Origin: Rhizobium sp. 2MFCol3.1
GTDB lineage: Bacteria > Pseudomonadota > Alphaproteobacteria > Rhizobiales > Rhizobiaceae
Direction: 5' to 3'
Assembly: GCF_000377565.1 (NCBI RefSeq)
Contig: NZ_KB898363.1
Span: forward strand, 62,001-126,000
Length of the DNA stretch: 64,000 nt
The notes beneath the pieces are model-generated. The model saw nothing but the letters and a program-made list of their open reading frames with translations. It searched no databases and had not been told where the DNA came from. Shown here one piece after another: positions 42,458 to 50,806 of the stretch (the first letter of the stretch is position 1; each line of letters starts with the position of its first letter). The position numbers were made by a program, and so were the translations under genes.

Positions 42458-42618
42458 CGATTCTCAAATCGGGCAGAAGCAGGAAACCAACGTCCTTGCA
42501 TCATGCGCCAGCACTTTTGACGGCCCTGTGTTCGGTGCAACCGTCGCGCTGGGGGATGTCGCGGCTCCACCGAACCCGCGATTGACGAGTTAACGTCCGT
42601 CCTGCCCGTGTCCTTCAT

Positions 42619-42695
42619 GTCGGAGTAGAGCAGCAAGGTAGCTCGCTTGGCTCATAACCAAGAGGTCGCAGGTTCAAATCCTGTCTCCGCAACCA
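42619..42695 (+). tRNA. phage-encoded initiator-like tRNA-Met(CAT)
   Basis: 77-base cloverleaf with CCA encoded. The anticodon stem CTTGG/CCAAG encloses CTCATAA (anticodon CAT). Initiator features are an unpaired 1-72 (G-A) with a further 2-71 mismatch, D stem GAGC/GCTC with A11:U24, and the fMet-like 3' end CCGCAACCA. The initiator G29-G30-G31 run is only partly kept (TTGG/CCAA). It is likely to be read as a tRNA-fMet variant. Confidence 0.82.
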
Positions 42696-42952
42696 ACGTA
42701 CCACGCCTCTCCACGATGCGCATCAGGTGGGTCTCTAATCGGGAAGGCGGGCAATAGCTCGAGGGTCGGGGTTCGTGCCTGGCCGTTCCTTCCCGTCGAT
42801 ATCGGGAGCTGATGTCTTTGGCGCTGTGGTGTGGCCACAGCTCGACGCTGGTACCAGACATCTAACGAGCAGCCCACTGGGCTCCCGACCACACAGCCCG
42901 CCCGGTTCGCTGAGGCGGGCTTTCTCGTTCAACCAAGCAGAAAGGAAAGAGC
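42696..42952 (+). other. untranslated leader before the late genes
   Basis: No convincing ORF. It contains several dyads (CTGTGG/CCACAG near 42829-42842, CTGGTACCAG near 42849-42858) and a terminator near its end. Probably the late promoter/antitermination region. Confidence 0.45.
42896..42929 (+). terminator. rho-independent terminator at the head of the late operon
   Basis: GCCCGCC/GGCGGGC 7-bp stem with an 11-base loop, then TTTCTCGTT. It sits 24 bases before the first late ORF, so late transcription must start after it or read through it. Confidence 0.75.
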
Positions 42953-43351
42953 ATGCGCATGCTTCGAAGTCTGATCATCTGCGGCTTGGCGGTCTTCGCC
43001 TGTGCCGCTCTCGCCATCGCCGCAACTGTTGCGCCGCCCATCATCGCGCCGTTGCCCATTGCGCTGTCGATCGGCTGCGCGGCCCTCGTGCTGTTCATCC
43101 TGTCGGCGCCGTCGCTCCGTTTCAAGAGCGTGCTGCGGTTTGACGAAATCCAGAACCACTTGCGGCTTTTCCGACTGATGTGGGAACGAGGACGGCCCGG
43201 CGAGCCTGGTGGTGGATACTCGGCAAAGCTCGCCATTGGCCTCCGACCTCGTCTGTTCCACCGACAACTAGAATACGGCAAGGCTTTCCTGATTACGATC
43301 TTCGGCCTGCGCATTCACTACAGCCGAAGTTATGGCGGCATCTTCGCATGA
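42953..43351 (+). CDS. small membrane protein, first late gene
   Basis: 132 residues, two hydrophobic helices (SLIICGLAVFACAALAIAA, PLPIALSIGCAALVLFIL) and a charged soluble tail. RBS GAAAGGAAAG. A holin-like role is possible, but the tail is unusual and the position is far from a lysis gene. Confidence 0.55.
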   Translation: MRMLRSLIICGLAVFACAALAIAATVAPPIIAPLPIALSIGCAALVLFILSAPSLRFKSVLRFDEIQNHLRLFRLMWERGRPGEPGGGYSAKLAIGLRPRLFHRQLEYGKAFLITIFGLRIHYSRSYGGIFA

Positions 43352-43451
43352 CCTGCAATGGAGGCGAGGCCCGCACCGGCCTCCCTCCTTCGGTGTCTCA
43401 ATCTGTACCCGTCAGTAGCAATCTGTAGGGCAGAGATCGCGACATAGGCGC

Positions 43452-43769
43452 TCAGTTAGATTTGGGCTCCGACTTAGATTCCTCATCGGAGTGAAGTGTT
43501 GCGCTGCTATAATTAGCCACAACCCATTTCTCGATAGTGATGGATTTTCCAAGTTTCTTTTCGGCAGCGGGCTTAATATCCTTAAATGCTTTTACGGCTG
43601 CGTCGCTGTCCGTAAACGTTCCTTTTAAGGTTGTATTCGGGAGCTTGTTCCATTCCCCTCCGGAATCCTTAATCCATACGGACCATCCGAGATCGTAAGC
43701 CGCTTTCAAAAACTCTGAATGCGGATTGTTCCTTTCGTTCAAGTCGTAGCACGCGATAAACTTCGGCAT
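43452..43769 (-). CDS. opposite-strand moron gene, Cas2/VapD-like fold suspected
   Basis: 105 residues from ATG 43769; clearly lower GC than its neighbours. The start PKFIACYDLNERNNPHSEFL resembles the beta1 and YDL turn of Cas2/VapD-like ferredoxin-fold proteins, followed by GWSVWIKDS and a later beta-alpha-beta (AVKAFKDIKP, ITIEKWVVANYSS). The resemblance is only to the fold pattern. Inserted against the direction of the late operon, between the membrane gene and the terminase genes. Confidence 0.6.
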   Translation of the reverse strand: MPKFIACYDLNERNNPHSEFLKAAYDLGWSVWIKDSGGEWNKLPNTTLKGTFTDSDAAVKAFKDIKPAAEKKLGKSITIEKWVVANYSSATLHSDEESKSEPKSN

Positions 43770-43870
43770 CCTTATCTCTCCTGGAATTCGACCTCCCATA
43801 GGAGCACGTCACAGCCTTCAATGGCAAGAACGTGATGCATCCATCTAAAGTAGACAGTGAGTAGACCAAG

Positions 43871-44164
43871 ATGGCAGCAGGCAAAAAAACAGGCGGCCGG
43901 ATCAAGGGTACTCCGAACAAGGCTTCGGCTGAGCGTCAGAAGAAAATCATCCAGAGCGGGCTTACTCCGCTAGACTTCATGCTTTCCATCCTGCGAGACG
44001 AGACGAAGCCCACAGAGGACAGGTTCGAGGCGGCCAAAGCCGCAGCGCCATATGTCCATCCAAAGCTCTCGAACGTCGATCATCAATCCAGCGACGGCAG
44101 TATGACGCCGAAGCCAACCACGATCGAGTTCGTCTCGCCAGAAGTCGATGAAGGTACGGATTGA
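43871..44164 (+). CDS. small terminase-associated protein
   Basis: 97 residues. GRIKGTPNKASAERQKKIIQ and LDFMLSILRDETKPTEDRFE, with AAKAAAPYVHPKLS, are typical of the small basic protein found directly before phage large terminases. Probably the small terminase subunit or its DNA-binding N-terminal part. Overlaps the next gene by 17 bases. Confidence 0.75.
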   Translation: MAAGKKTGGRIKGTPNKASAERQKKIIQSGLTPLDFMLSILRDETKPTEDRFEAAKAAAPYVHPKLSNVDHQSSDGSMTPKPTTIEFVSPEVDEGTD

Positions 44165-45383
44165 GGAAATCCCCAAGATCACACGTAACTTCGCCCGACC
44201 GGCGAGAACGCGTGTCTTCAAGGGCGGACGAGGATCAGGCAAGACACGCGGCCTAGCGCTTAGGTCTGCGCTGCGCGTCTACCAACTGGCGGAGATGGGC
44301 GTCGAGGGCGTCTTCCTCGCCAGCCGTGAGCACCTTAACAGCCTTGACGAAAGCTCCATGGAGGAGATCAAGGCGTCGATACGATCGCAGCCTTGGTTGG
44401 CCGATTATTTCGACATTGGCGAGAAGTACATCAGGACGCAGAACCGGCGCATCAGCTACGCGTTCGCTGGCCTGAGGCACAATCTCGACAGCATCAAGTC
44501 GAAGGCCCGCATCATCGGCAACTGGACTGATGAAGCGGAGAACGTTTCCGAGATCGCTTGGCGAAAGCTGATCCCGACGCTTCGCGATGAAGGCCCAGGC
44601 TGGTACGTCGAGAATTGGGTGAGCTACAATCCGGAAAGTCCGGACAGCGCCACGAACAAGCGCTTCATCACCCAGAAGGCTGATGATTGCCTCATCACGG
44701 ACGTGAACTGGTCGGATAACCCTTGGTTTCCCGGCGTCCTCAATGAGCAGCGACTGCAAGACAAGCGTCTCCGGCCGGAGACATATGACCACGTATGGGA
44801 AGGGGCATTTCTCACCCTCACGGATGCGCAGATCCTCGCCGGCAAGTTCGAGATCGAGGAATTCGAGCCGCAACCGCATTGGGACGGGCCATACCAGGGC
44901 GGCGACTTTGGCTTCAGCCAAGACCCGACCGCCGCGATTCGGTGCTGGATTGGCGATGGCCGTCTGTGGATCGAGTACGAGGCAGGCAGGACCGCCTTGG
45001 AGCTCGACGACTACGGCACCTATATTGGCGAGAGAATTCCGGACTTCCATCGCTACACAACGCGATGGGATAGCGCCAGGCCGGAGGGGATCAGTCATAT
45101 ACGCCGCCACGGGCTTCCGAAGTCTGAGGCGGTTGAGAAATGGAAGGGCAGTGTCGAGGACGGCATCGCCTTCATGCGCAACTTCGAGAAGATCGTTGTT
45201 CACCCTCGTTGCGAGAAGACAGCCAGAGAGTGCCGGCTCTACTCCTACAAGGTCGACAGATTGAGCGGTGACGTCCTCACAGACATCGTCGACGCGAACA
45301 ACCACTACATGGACGCGATCCGTTACGCCCTGGGGCCGATGGTGAAGCGCGGGTTCAACTATGGAATGCTTGGGGTCGTTTGA
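44148..45383 (+). CDS. terminase large subunit
   Basis: 411 residues. Walker A FKGGRGSGKTRG (about 27), Walker B in IIGNWTDEAENVSE (about 128), and the nuclease domain with GGDFGFSQDPTA (about 250), TRWDSARPE and MDAIRYAL near the end. ATP-driven packaging motor and headful or cos nuclease. It feeds DNA through the portal encoded next. Confidence 0.93.
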   Translation: MKVRIEEIPKITRNFARPARTRVFKGGRGSGKTRGLALRSALRVYQLAEMGVEGVFLASREHLNSLDESSMEEIKASIRSQPWLADYFDIGEKYIRTQNRRISYAFAGLRHNLDSIKSKARIIGNWTDEAENVSEIAWRKLIPTLRDEGPGWYVENWVSYNPESPDSATNKRFITQKADDCLITDVNWSDNPWFPGVLNEQRLQDKRLRPETYDHVWEGAFLTLTDAQILAGKFEIEEFEPQPHWDGPYQGGDFGFSQDPTAAIRCWIGDGRLWIEYEAGRTALELDDYGTYIGERIPDFHRYTTRWDSARPEGISHIRRHGLPKSEAVEKWKGSVEDGIAFMRNFEKIVVHPRCEKTARECRLYSYKVDRLSGDVLTDIVDANNHYMDAIRYALGPMVKRGFNYGMLGVV

Positions 45384-47224
45384 TGTTTCTCTTTGACCGA
45401 CTTCAGAACCTGATCAGCGGCCTTGGGACGTCGAAGGACAAGACCGTCGGCAACGCCTTCGTCTTTACGCCGATCGACCCGCAGCAGCTGATCGCCATGC
45501 ATCGGTCGGATTGGATGGGCCGCAAGGTCGTGGACATCATCCCCGACGACATGACCCGAGAGTGGCGAGAGTGGAAGGCCGACGAGGCGGTCGTCGAGGC
45601 GATCGAGAAAGTCGAGCGGCTTCCGCAGATCAACATTCAGGCCAAGGTCAACGAGGCTTTGCAGCTCGCGCGGCTCCGAGGTGGCGCTCTCCTTGTCATC
45701 GGCGTCGATTCCGGCGCACCAGATGAGGAGCTTGTCCTCGAGCGGGTCGGCAAGGACGCGCTGAAATACGTTCACGTCCTTGGGCGTGACCAGGTCAGCT
45801 ACACTGAAATCAACCGAGACATTACCTCGCCGTATTTCGGCGAGCCGGTCATGTGGGAGTTCACCAGCAATACAGGCAGCCGGGTTCAGATCCATCCGTC
45901 GCGGGTTGTCCGGTTCATCGGTGCGCCCATTCTCGACAAGAACGCGTCTCCGGATGAAATCTGGGGCGATAGCGTCCTGCAGATCGTCTACGACGCGGTT
46001 CAGAACGCTGCGTCCTCGCAGGGTCATGCAGCGGCGCTCCTGCCTGAGGCAAAGACCGACGTTCTGTATGTTCCGAACCTGTCGGAGTACCTTAAGAACC
46101 CAAAGACCACCCAGCAGCTGACCGAGCGCTTTGCCTACGCCAACACCATGAAGAGCATGTTCAACATGCTTCTCCTGGAAGGTAACGGCGGCGATGGGGA
46201 GAATGCCAAGGGTGAGCGGTGGGAACAGAAGACCATCAATCTCAGCCAGTATCCCGAGCTACTGCGCCAATACCTGCAGGTCGCCGCCGGTGCTGCTGAT
46301 ATCCCGCTGGTCCGCTTCCTTCAGGATGCCCCGTCTGGGCTCGGTTCGAATGGCGAGATCACCCTCAAGAACTACTACGACAAGGTATCGGCAGACCAGC
46401 GCAACAAGCTGTCTCCATCCCTGTGGCGGTTCGATGAGATCGTGATCCGCTCAGCCACCGGCAAGCGAGACGCCGCGATCTACTACGAGTGGGCGCCGCT
46501 CTACACCATGACCGAAAAGGAGCGCGCGGAGGTCTTCAAGGCCTATGCGGACGGCGCCCGTCAGCTTGTCGGCACCGCCTCTGGTCAGGAGATCATCACC
46601 CGCGAGGCGGTGTCCAAGGCTCTCATCAACAGGATCGTTGAGGATGGCAACCTGCCAGGCCTCGCCGAAGCCGTCGAGGAGTTCGGCCCGATCGAGGAGC
46701 AGGAGCCTTCGGAAGAGGAACTGGCCGCAGCTGCTGCCACCCAGGCCGCGAACAACAACAACGTGACCCGCATGCAGCAGGCAGCGAACGACGCCGCTCC
46801 ACGCACGCTCTATGTCCGCCGTGACGTCCTCAACCGTGCTGATATCCTCGCATGGGCGAAAGAGCAGGGCTTCACCGACGTCGTGCCTGACCTGCATGTC
46901 ACCGTCATCCATAGCCGTACCCCGGTCGATTGGTTCGAGATGGGCGAGAGCTGGTCACCGCGATTGGAGATAAGCGCCGGCGGTCCTCGTCAGATGGAAG
47001 CGTTCGGACAGGACGGGAACTATTACGCCCTCCTGATCGTCGCCAATGAGCTGAAGTGGCGGCACCAGGCCATGGTCGAGCTCGGCGCATCGTGGGATTG
47101 GCCGGAGTACCAACCTCATATCACCATCCAGGTGGGTGGCGATGTCGATCTGACCAAGGTCACGCCGTACCAGGGCAAGATCATTCTCGGCCCCGAAATC
47201 TTCGAAGAGCTTCGCGAGGACTGA
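45383..47224 (+). CDS. portal protein (DUF1073) with C-terminal 2H-phosphoesterase domain
   Basis: 613 residues; ATG 45383 overlaps the terminase stop (TGATG). Residues 1-450 are the DUF1073 portal (HRSDWMGRKVVDIIPDDMTR, FLQDAPSGLGSNGEITLKNY). Residues about 474-613 hold two HxT motifs, LHVTVIHS (His505) and PHITIQVG (His579), 74 residues apart. This pattern defines 2H phosphoesterases, including the phage anti-CBASS enzyme Acb1, whose family includes DUF1073 proteins. The C-terminal domain could degrade cyclic nucleotide alarms or act in assembly; function is inferred. Confidence 0.88.
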   Translation: MFLFDRLQNLISGLGTSKDKTVGNAFVFTPIDPQQLIAMHRSDWMGRKVVDIIPDDMTREWREWKADEAVVEAIEKVERLPQINIQAKVNEALQLARLRGGALLVIGVDSGAPDEELVLERVGKDALKYVHVLGRDQVSYTEINRDITSPYFGEPVMWEFTSNTGSRVQIHPSRVVRFIGAPILDKNASPDEIWGDSVLQIVYDAVQNAASSQGHAAALLPEAKTDVLYVPNLSEYLKNPKTTQQLTERFAYANTMKSMFNMLLLEGNGGDGENAKGERWEQKTINLSQYPELLRQYLQVAAGAADIPLVRFLQDAPSGLGSNGEITLKNYYDKVSADQRNKLSPSLWRFDEIVIRSATGKRDAAIYYEWAPLYTMTEKERAEVFKAYADGARQLVGTASGQEIITREAVSKALINRIVEDGNLPGLAEAVEEFGPIEEQEPSEEELAAAAATQAANNNNVTRMQQAANDAAPRTLYVRRDVLNRADILAWAKEQGFTDVVPDLHVTVIHSRTPVDWFEMGESWSPRLEISAGGPRQMEAFGQDGNYYALLIVANELKWRHQAMVELGASWDWPEYQPHITIQVGGDVDLTKVTPYQGKIILGPEIFEELRED

Positions 47225-47228
47225 CATC

Positions 47229-48374
47229 ATGCAATTCACCGACGCTGTCACGGTGTCCGGCACCCGTCGGACCGCCGATGGATACCTCGTGGCCGAAGCT
47301 AAGGCCGTGCGCACCGGCATTCAGCTCTATCTCGGTGACGAGGTGGGTAAGCCCGAGATGCGTGTCGTGCGGGTCTACCGGCCTGAGGAGGAGGTCTTTT
47401 CGGACGCCAGCCTTCAGTCCTTCACCCACGCGCCGGTCACTGATGACCATCCGAAGGAATCGGTCACCTCTGACAACTGGAAGGATCTGGCCGTCGGAGA
47501 GGTCAGCACTGCCGCCAAGAAGGACGGCGAGTGGGTATGGCTGCCGCTGATCCTCAAGGATGCCAAGGCTATCAGCAAGGTCGAGGGCGACAAGCGTGAA
47601 CTCTCGGCTGGCTATAGCTGTGATCTCGTTTGGGGCGACGGCGTAACGCCTTCTGGCGAAGCCTACGACGCCAAACAGACCAACATCAAGATCAACCACC
47701 TGGCGATCGTTGATCGCGCTCGGGCTGGTTCACAAGCTCGCATCGGAGACGGTGCGACATGGGGCGTCAGCCCTTTCACCCCTGATCACAAACCCACAGA
47801 GGAAAAGATCATGACCCTGAAGACGGTTACCGTCGATGGCATCCCGGTTGAAGTAACCGACCAGGGCGCCGTGGTGATCGGCACGCTGCAGACGCGGCTT
47901 GCAGACGCCCATACCAAGCTTTCGGATGCCGACAAGGCACATCAGACGGCACTTGCCGCCAAGGATGCCGAGATGGCCAAGAAGGACGCAGAGATCGATG
48001 CGCTGAAGGCCAAGGTTCTCTCCGACGCCGATCTCGACAAGAAGGTGCAGGCTCGCGCCGACCTCATCGCAGTCGCGAAGTCGATCGCCAAGGACGTCAA
48101 GACCGACGGTCTGACCGACGCGGCCATCCGCAAGGCCGTCGTCGTCGCCAAGTTCGGCGATGCTGCTGTCGCCGGCAAGGCTGATGCCTATGTCGACGCT
48201 CGCTTCGATCTCCTGGTCGAGGACGCAGCCAAGGGCGCGGCCGATCCGTTCGCCGCCGTCGTGAAGGATGGCCTCAAGCCGACGGAAACGAACAATTCCA
48301 CCGCCGCTCATGCGTCCATGGTCAGTGACATGTCCACGGCATGGATGAGCAACCAGTCGAAGGGAGCAGCATAA
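47229..48374 (+). CDS. DUF2213 head protease and scaffold fusion
   Basis: 381 residues. Residues 1-190 match DUF2213 (SVTVSGTRRTADGYLVAEAK-like start, HAPVTDDHPKE, KINHLAIVDRARAG), which acts as capsid maturation protease. The rest (TLKTVTVDGIP, then a charged coiled coil and VDARFDLLVEDA) looks like scaffold. An internal ATG (47811) with GAGGAAAAGATC before it would give a free scaffold. Confidence 0.85.
   Translation: MQFTDAVTVSGTRRTADGYLVAEAKAVRTGIQLYLGDEVGKPEMRVVRVYRPEEEVFSDASLQSFTHAPVTDDHPKESVTSDNWKDLAVGEVSTAAKKDGEWVWLPLILKDAKAISKVEGDKRELSAGYSCDLVWGDGVTPSGEAYDAKQTNIKINHLAIVDRARAGSQARIGDGATWGVSPFTPDHKPTEEKIMTLKTVTVDGIPVEVTDQGAVVIGTLQTRLADAHTKLSDADKAHQTALAAKDAEMAKKDAEIDALKAKVLSDADLDKKVQARADLIAVAKSIAKDVKTDGLTDAAIRKAVVVAKFGDAAVAGKADAYVDARFDLLVEDAAKGAADPFAAVVKDGLKPTETNNSTAAHASMVSDMSTAWMSNQSKGAA
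47811..48374 (+). CDS. putative internal-start scaffold protein
   Basis: In-frame product of the DUF2213 gene starting at Met195, preceded by a Shine-Dalgarno-like GAGGAAAAG 5 bases away. 187 residues, mostly coiled coil. Nested scaffolds of this kind are known in lambda (Nu3) and relatives. Prediction only. Confidence 0.55.
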   Translation: MTLKTVTVDGIPVEVTDQGAVVIGTLQTRLADAHTKLSDADKAHQTALAAKDAEMAKKDAEIDALKAKVLSDADLDKKVQARADLIAVAKSIAKDVKTDGLTDAAIRKAVVVAKFGDAAVAGKADAYVDARFDLLVEDAAKGAADPFAAVVKDGLKPTETNNSTAAHASMVSDMSTAWMSNQSKGAA

Positions 48375-48811
48375 TGCCTGCAGTTCAGACCACTTACGCA
48401 GCCCAGCATGCGCGCTGGGTCGAGGGCATGGTCCTCAACATGGAGCCGAACGACATCGTCACCCGCGTCGCGGAAGACGTTGAGGGTATCGGCTTCGGCA
48501 AGGTCGGCGTGCAGGGCACCGCTGACAACCAGGTCGTGGACTCCGAAGCCACGGTCAAGTTCACCGGCATCGCCGTGCTCGACACCACCCAGCCTACCGG
48601 CAAGTACGAGCAGTACTCGAATGTCGCCCTGATGAAGAAGGGCGTCATCGTCGTGCAGGCATCCGTTGCGGTCGCCGTCGGCGATCCCGTCTACTACGTC
48701 CCGGCAACCGGCGTCCTGACGAACGTCGCATCCGGAAACACCCTCATCGCGAACGCTCAGTGGGATACCAGCACTTCCGGTGCTGCCCTCGCTGCCCTGC
48801 GTCTCGGCTAA
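48374..48811 (+). CDS. structural cement/head decoration-like protein
   Basis: 145 residues from ATG 48374. Mostly beta (KVGVQGTADNQVVDSEATVK, GVIVVQASVAVAVGDPVYY), consistent with a capsid-stabilising cement protein placed before the major capsid gene. No exact family. Confidence 0.72.
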   Translation: MPAVQTTYAAQHARWVEGMVLNMEPNDIVTRVAEDVEGIGFGKVGVQGTADNQVVDSEATVKFTGIAVLDTTQPTGKYEQYSNVALMKKGVIVVQASVAVAVGDPVYYVPATGVLTNVASGNTLIANAQWDTSTSGAALAALRLG

Positions 48812-48825
48812 CAGGAGCGACACTC

Positions 48826-49776
48826 ATGAACATGCATGTAAACGACGCTCAGCAGGTCGCGATGAGCTTTCTCATCCGTCAGGCCTCGCTGATCGAGCCT
48901 ACGGTCTACGCGATCCGGTACCAGGACATTCAGTATCCGTCCCTGGTCCCTGTCGACACCTCGGCGCCTGAATGGATCCAGTCCGTCACCTACTTCTCGA
49001 TGGACGGCGTCGGCCAGGCGCAGTGGTTCAACGGCAACGCGCAGGATGTCCCGAAGGTCGAACTGACCCGCGAGAAGTTCGAAACCGGCGTCAGCATGGC
49101 CGCGATCGGCTACGGGTATAATCTCGAAGAGCTTGGAACTGCCCAGCTTCTCGGCATGAACCTGACCCCGGATAAGGCTTCTCTGGCCCGCCGTGTGGCG
49201 GAAGAGAAGATCGACAGCGTTGCCTTCGTTGGTGACAGCACGAAGGGCCTGACCGGTCTCGTCAATGCGAGCACCCCGACGGCCACGACTGCGCCGGCCG
49301 ACGGTACGGGCTCCGCTACGACCTTCGCCAGCAAGACGCCCGATCAGATCCTCCGCGACATCAACGGTCAGCTGACCGGCATCTTCACCGGCACGCTCGG
49401 TGCGGAGATCGCCGACACGCTGCTCCTGCCGTACTCGGTGCTGCTCGATATCTCCACCCGTCGCATCGACGCCGTCAACCAGACGACGATCCTGGAATGG
49501 GTGCAGAAGAACAACATCTACACCCTGACCACCGGCCAGCCGCTGACCATCCGCGGCATGTTCGGCTTCCTCGACGCGGCAGGCGCCGGCGGCACCAAGC
49601 GCATGGTGGCTTATCGTCGTTCGCCGGAAGTGGTGAAGATGCACATCCCGATGCCGTTCCGCTTCCTGCCTGCTTGGCAGACGGGACCGCTCAAGTTCGA
49701 TGTCCCTGGCATCTTCCGCTTGGGTGGCGTCGACATCCGCCGTCCGAAGTCCATTCGCTACCTCGACGGCATCTAA
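48826..49776 (+). CDS. major capsid protein (DUF2184-like)
   Basis: 316 residues, RBS ACAGGAG. YFSMDGVGQAQWFNGNAQDV, GYGYNLEELGTAQLLGMNL and EKIDSVAFVGDSTKGLTGLV match the DUF2184 family, an HK97-fold coat protein. Lies after the scaffold and cement genes. 12 bases separate it from the next gene. Confidence 0.85.
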   Translation: MNMHVNDAQQVAMSFLIRQASLIEPTVYAIRYQDIQYPSLVPVDTSAPEWIQSVTYFSMDGVGQAQWFNGNAQDVPKVELTREKFETGVSMAAIGYGYNLEELGTAQLLGMNLTPDKASLARRVAEEKIDSVAFVGDSTKGLTGLVNASTPTATTAPADGTGSATTFASKTPDQILRDINGQLTGIFTGTLGAEIADTLLLPYSVLLDISTRRIDAVNQTTILEWVQKNNIYTLTTGQPLTIRGMFGFLDAAGAGGTKRMVAYRRSPEVVKMHIPMPFRFLPAWQTGPLKFDVPGIFRLGGVDIRRPKSIRYLDGI

Positions 49777-49788
49777 GGAGATCAGCTG

Positions 49789-50250
49789 ATGAAGTTCACC
49801 AACACTCAGCCTGGCCCGCGCGGTATCAACACCGTTAACGGGCCTATCCTCGTCGATCCGAAGGAAACGGTCGAGGTCGAGGTCTACGCTCGCGAGCAGC
49901 AGCATATCGAGGCAACGCAGTGGTTCGAGGTCAAGGGCTCCTACACGGACAACCCTGGCGCACCGAGCGCACCGTCTGCCAAGGCTGCGGCTTCCGGCGA
50001 AACTGACGAGATCAAAGGCCTGCGTAAGCAGCTTGCAGATCGCGAGGCAGAACTCGCCAAGCTCAAGGCGAATGCAAAGCAGGACGAGGAGCCGCCAAAG
50101 ACGGCCGCCGAAGTCCTGGCCATGGCATCCAACCCTGAAGTTCAGTTCATGACCTTCAAGGCCGCCGCCACCAAACTCCTCGGCGACAAGACCCCCGCCA
50201 AGAAGGACGAGATCGTCGCCGCCTTGGAAGAGCTGGCGACACAGCCATAA
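49789..50250 (+). CDS. hypothetical head-associated protein
   Basis: 153 residues. A short beta segment (RGINTVNGPILVDPKETVEV) is followed by a helical coil (KGLRKQLADREAELAKLKAN) and a helical end with EEIVAALEELA-like sequence. Likely a connector or head accessory. Confidence 0.65.
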   Translation: MKFTNTQPGPRGINTVNGPILVDPKETVEVEVYAREQQHIEATQWFEVKGSYTDNPGAPSAPSAKAAASGETDEIKGLRKQLADREAELAKLKANAKQDEEPPKTAAEVLAMASNPEVQFMTFKAAATKLLGDKTPAKKDEIVAALEELATQP

Positions 50251-50258
50251 CAGACACA

Positions 50259-50278
50259 CCCGGCGGGCAACCGCCGGG
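50259..50278 (+). terminator. GCAA-capped 8-bp hairpin after the capsid block
   Basis: CCCGGCGG-GCAA-CCGCCGGG, perfect 8-bp stem with GNRA tetraloop and no T-tract, 8 bases after the stop at 50250 and 24 bases before the next start. More likely an mRNA stabiliser or processing site than a terminator within the late operon. Confidence 0.55.
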
Positions 50279-50302
50279 CCCACCACCTCATCGGAGAATG
50301 AC

Positions 50303-50797
50303 ATGGCTGGATATGGCGAAAATGCAGGCTTCACGGCCTATGCCGAGGCGGCCGGCTATGTCCTTCCCGATGGAACGACTGAAGCTCAGATCACCGCCGC
50401 ACGTCAGCGCGGTTCTATGGTGATCGATCGCTATGAGCGGTTCTTCTCGGGCACGCGCACGGGCGGTTTTGCTCAAGAGAGATCCTGGCCTCGAACCGGC
50501 GCCTCGACCTACTATGGCGAGAGCATCCCATCTGATGCCATTCCTGTGGCGATCGAGAACGCATCCTATGAGGCGGCATTCCTTGAACTGACGAACCCCG
50601 GCAGCCTGTCGCCAGTGGTGACCGGCACCTCAACAGTGAAGCGCGAGAAGATCGGCCAGCTGGAAGTCGAGTACGCCTCGTCCTCGTCGTCTGACGTTGC
50701 GGACATGGTTGCGATGGCTACACCAGTTGTCACGGCGATCGAGGGGCTGCTCTGGCCGTTCCTTTGCCCGGTCCTGCCTGGGATCCTTGTAGTTTAG
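50303..50797 (+). CDS. head-tail adaptor (DnaT-like connector)
   Basis: 164 residues. AARQRGSMVIDRYERFFSG, SWPRTGASTYYG and IPVAIENASYEAAFLEL match the neck adaptor often labelled DnaT-like ssDNA-binding domain. It joins portal to stopper. Confidence 0.75.
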   Translation: MAGYGENAGFTAYAEAAGYVLPDGTTEAQITAARQRGSMVIDRYERFFSGTRTGGFAQERSWPRTGASTYYGESIPSDAIPVAIENASYEAAFLELTNPGSLSPVVTGTSTVKREKIGQLEVEYASSSSSDVADMVAMATPVVTAIEGLLWPFLCPVLPGILVV

Positions 50798-50806
50798 GAG
50801 ACGATC

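Noticed and set aside
42294..42593. 99-codon ORF in the region after the NusG-like gene
   Set aside because: It spans an intrinsic terminator, starts inside the previous gene and has no protein-like pattern or ribosome site.
42800..42895. Possible second tRNA: GTGTGG...CCACAC with D-arm-like GCTGG
   Set aside because: There is no T-arm consensus and no consistent anticodon stem; the pairing is explained by local palindromes.
48808..50334. 508-codon minus-strand ORF antisense to capsid genes
   Set aside because: Arg/Leu/Gly-rich shadow of GC-rich coding DNA with no domain. It serves as a control showing that antisense openness alone means little here.
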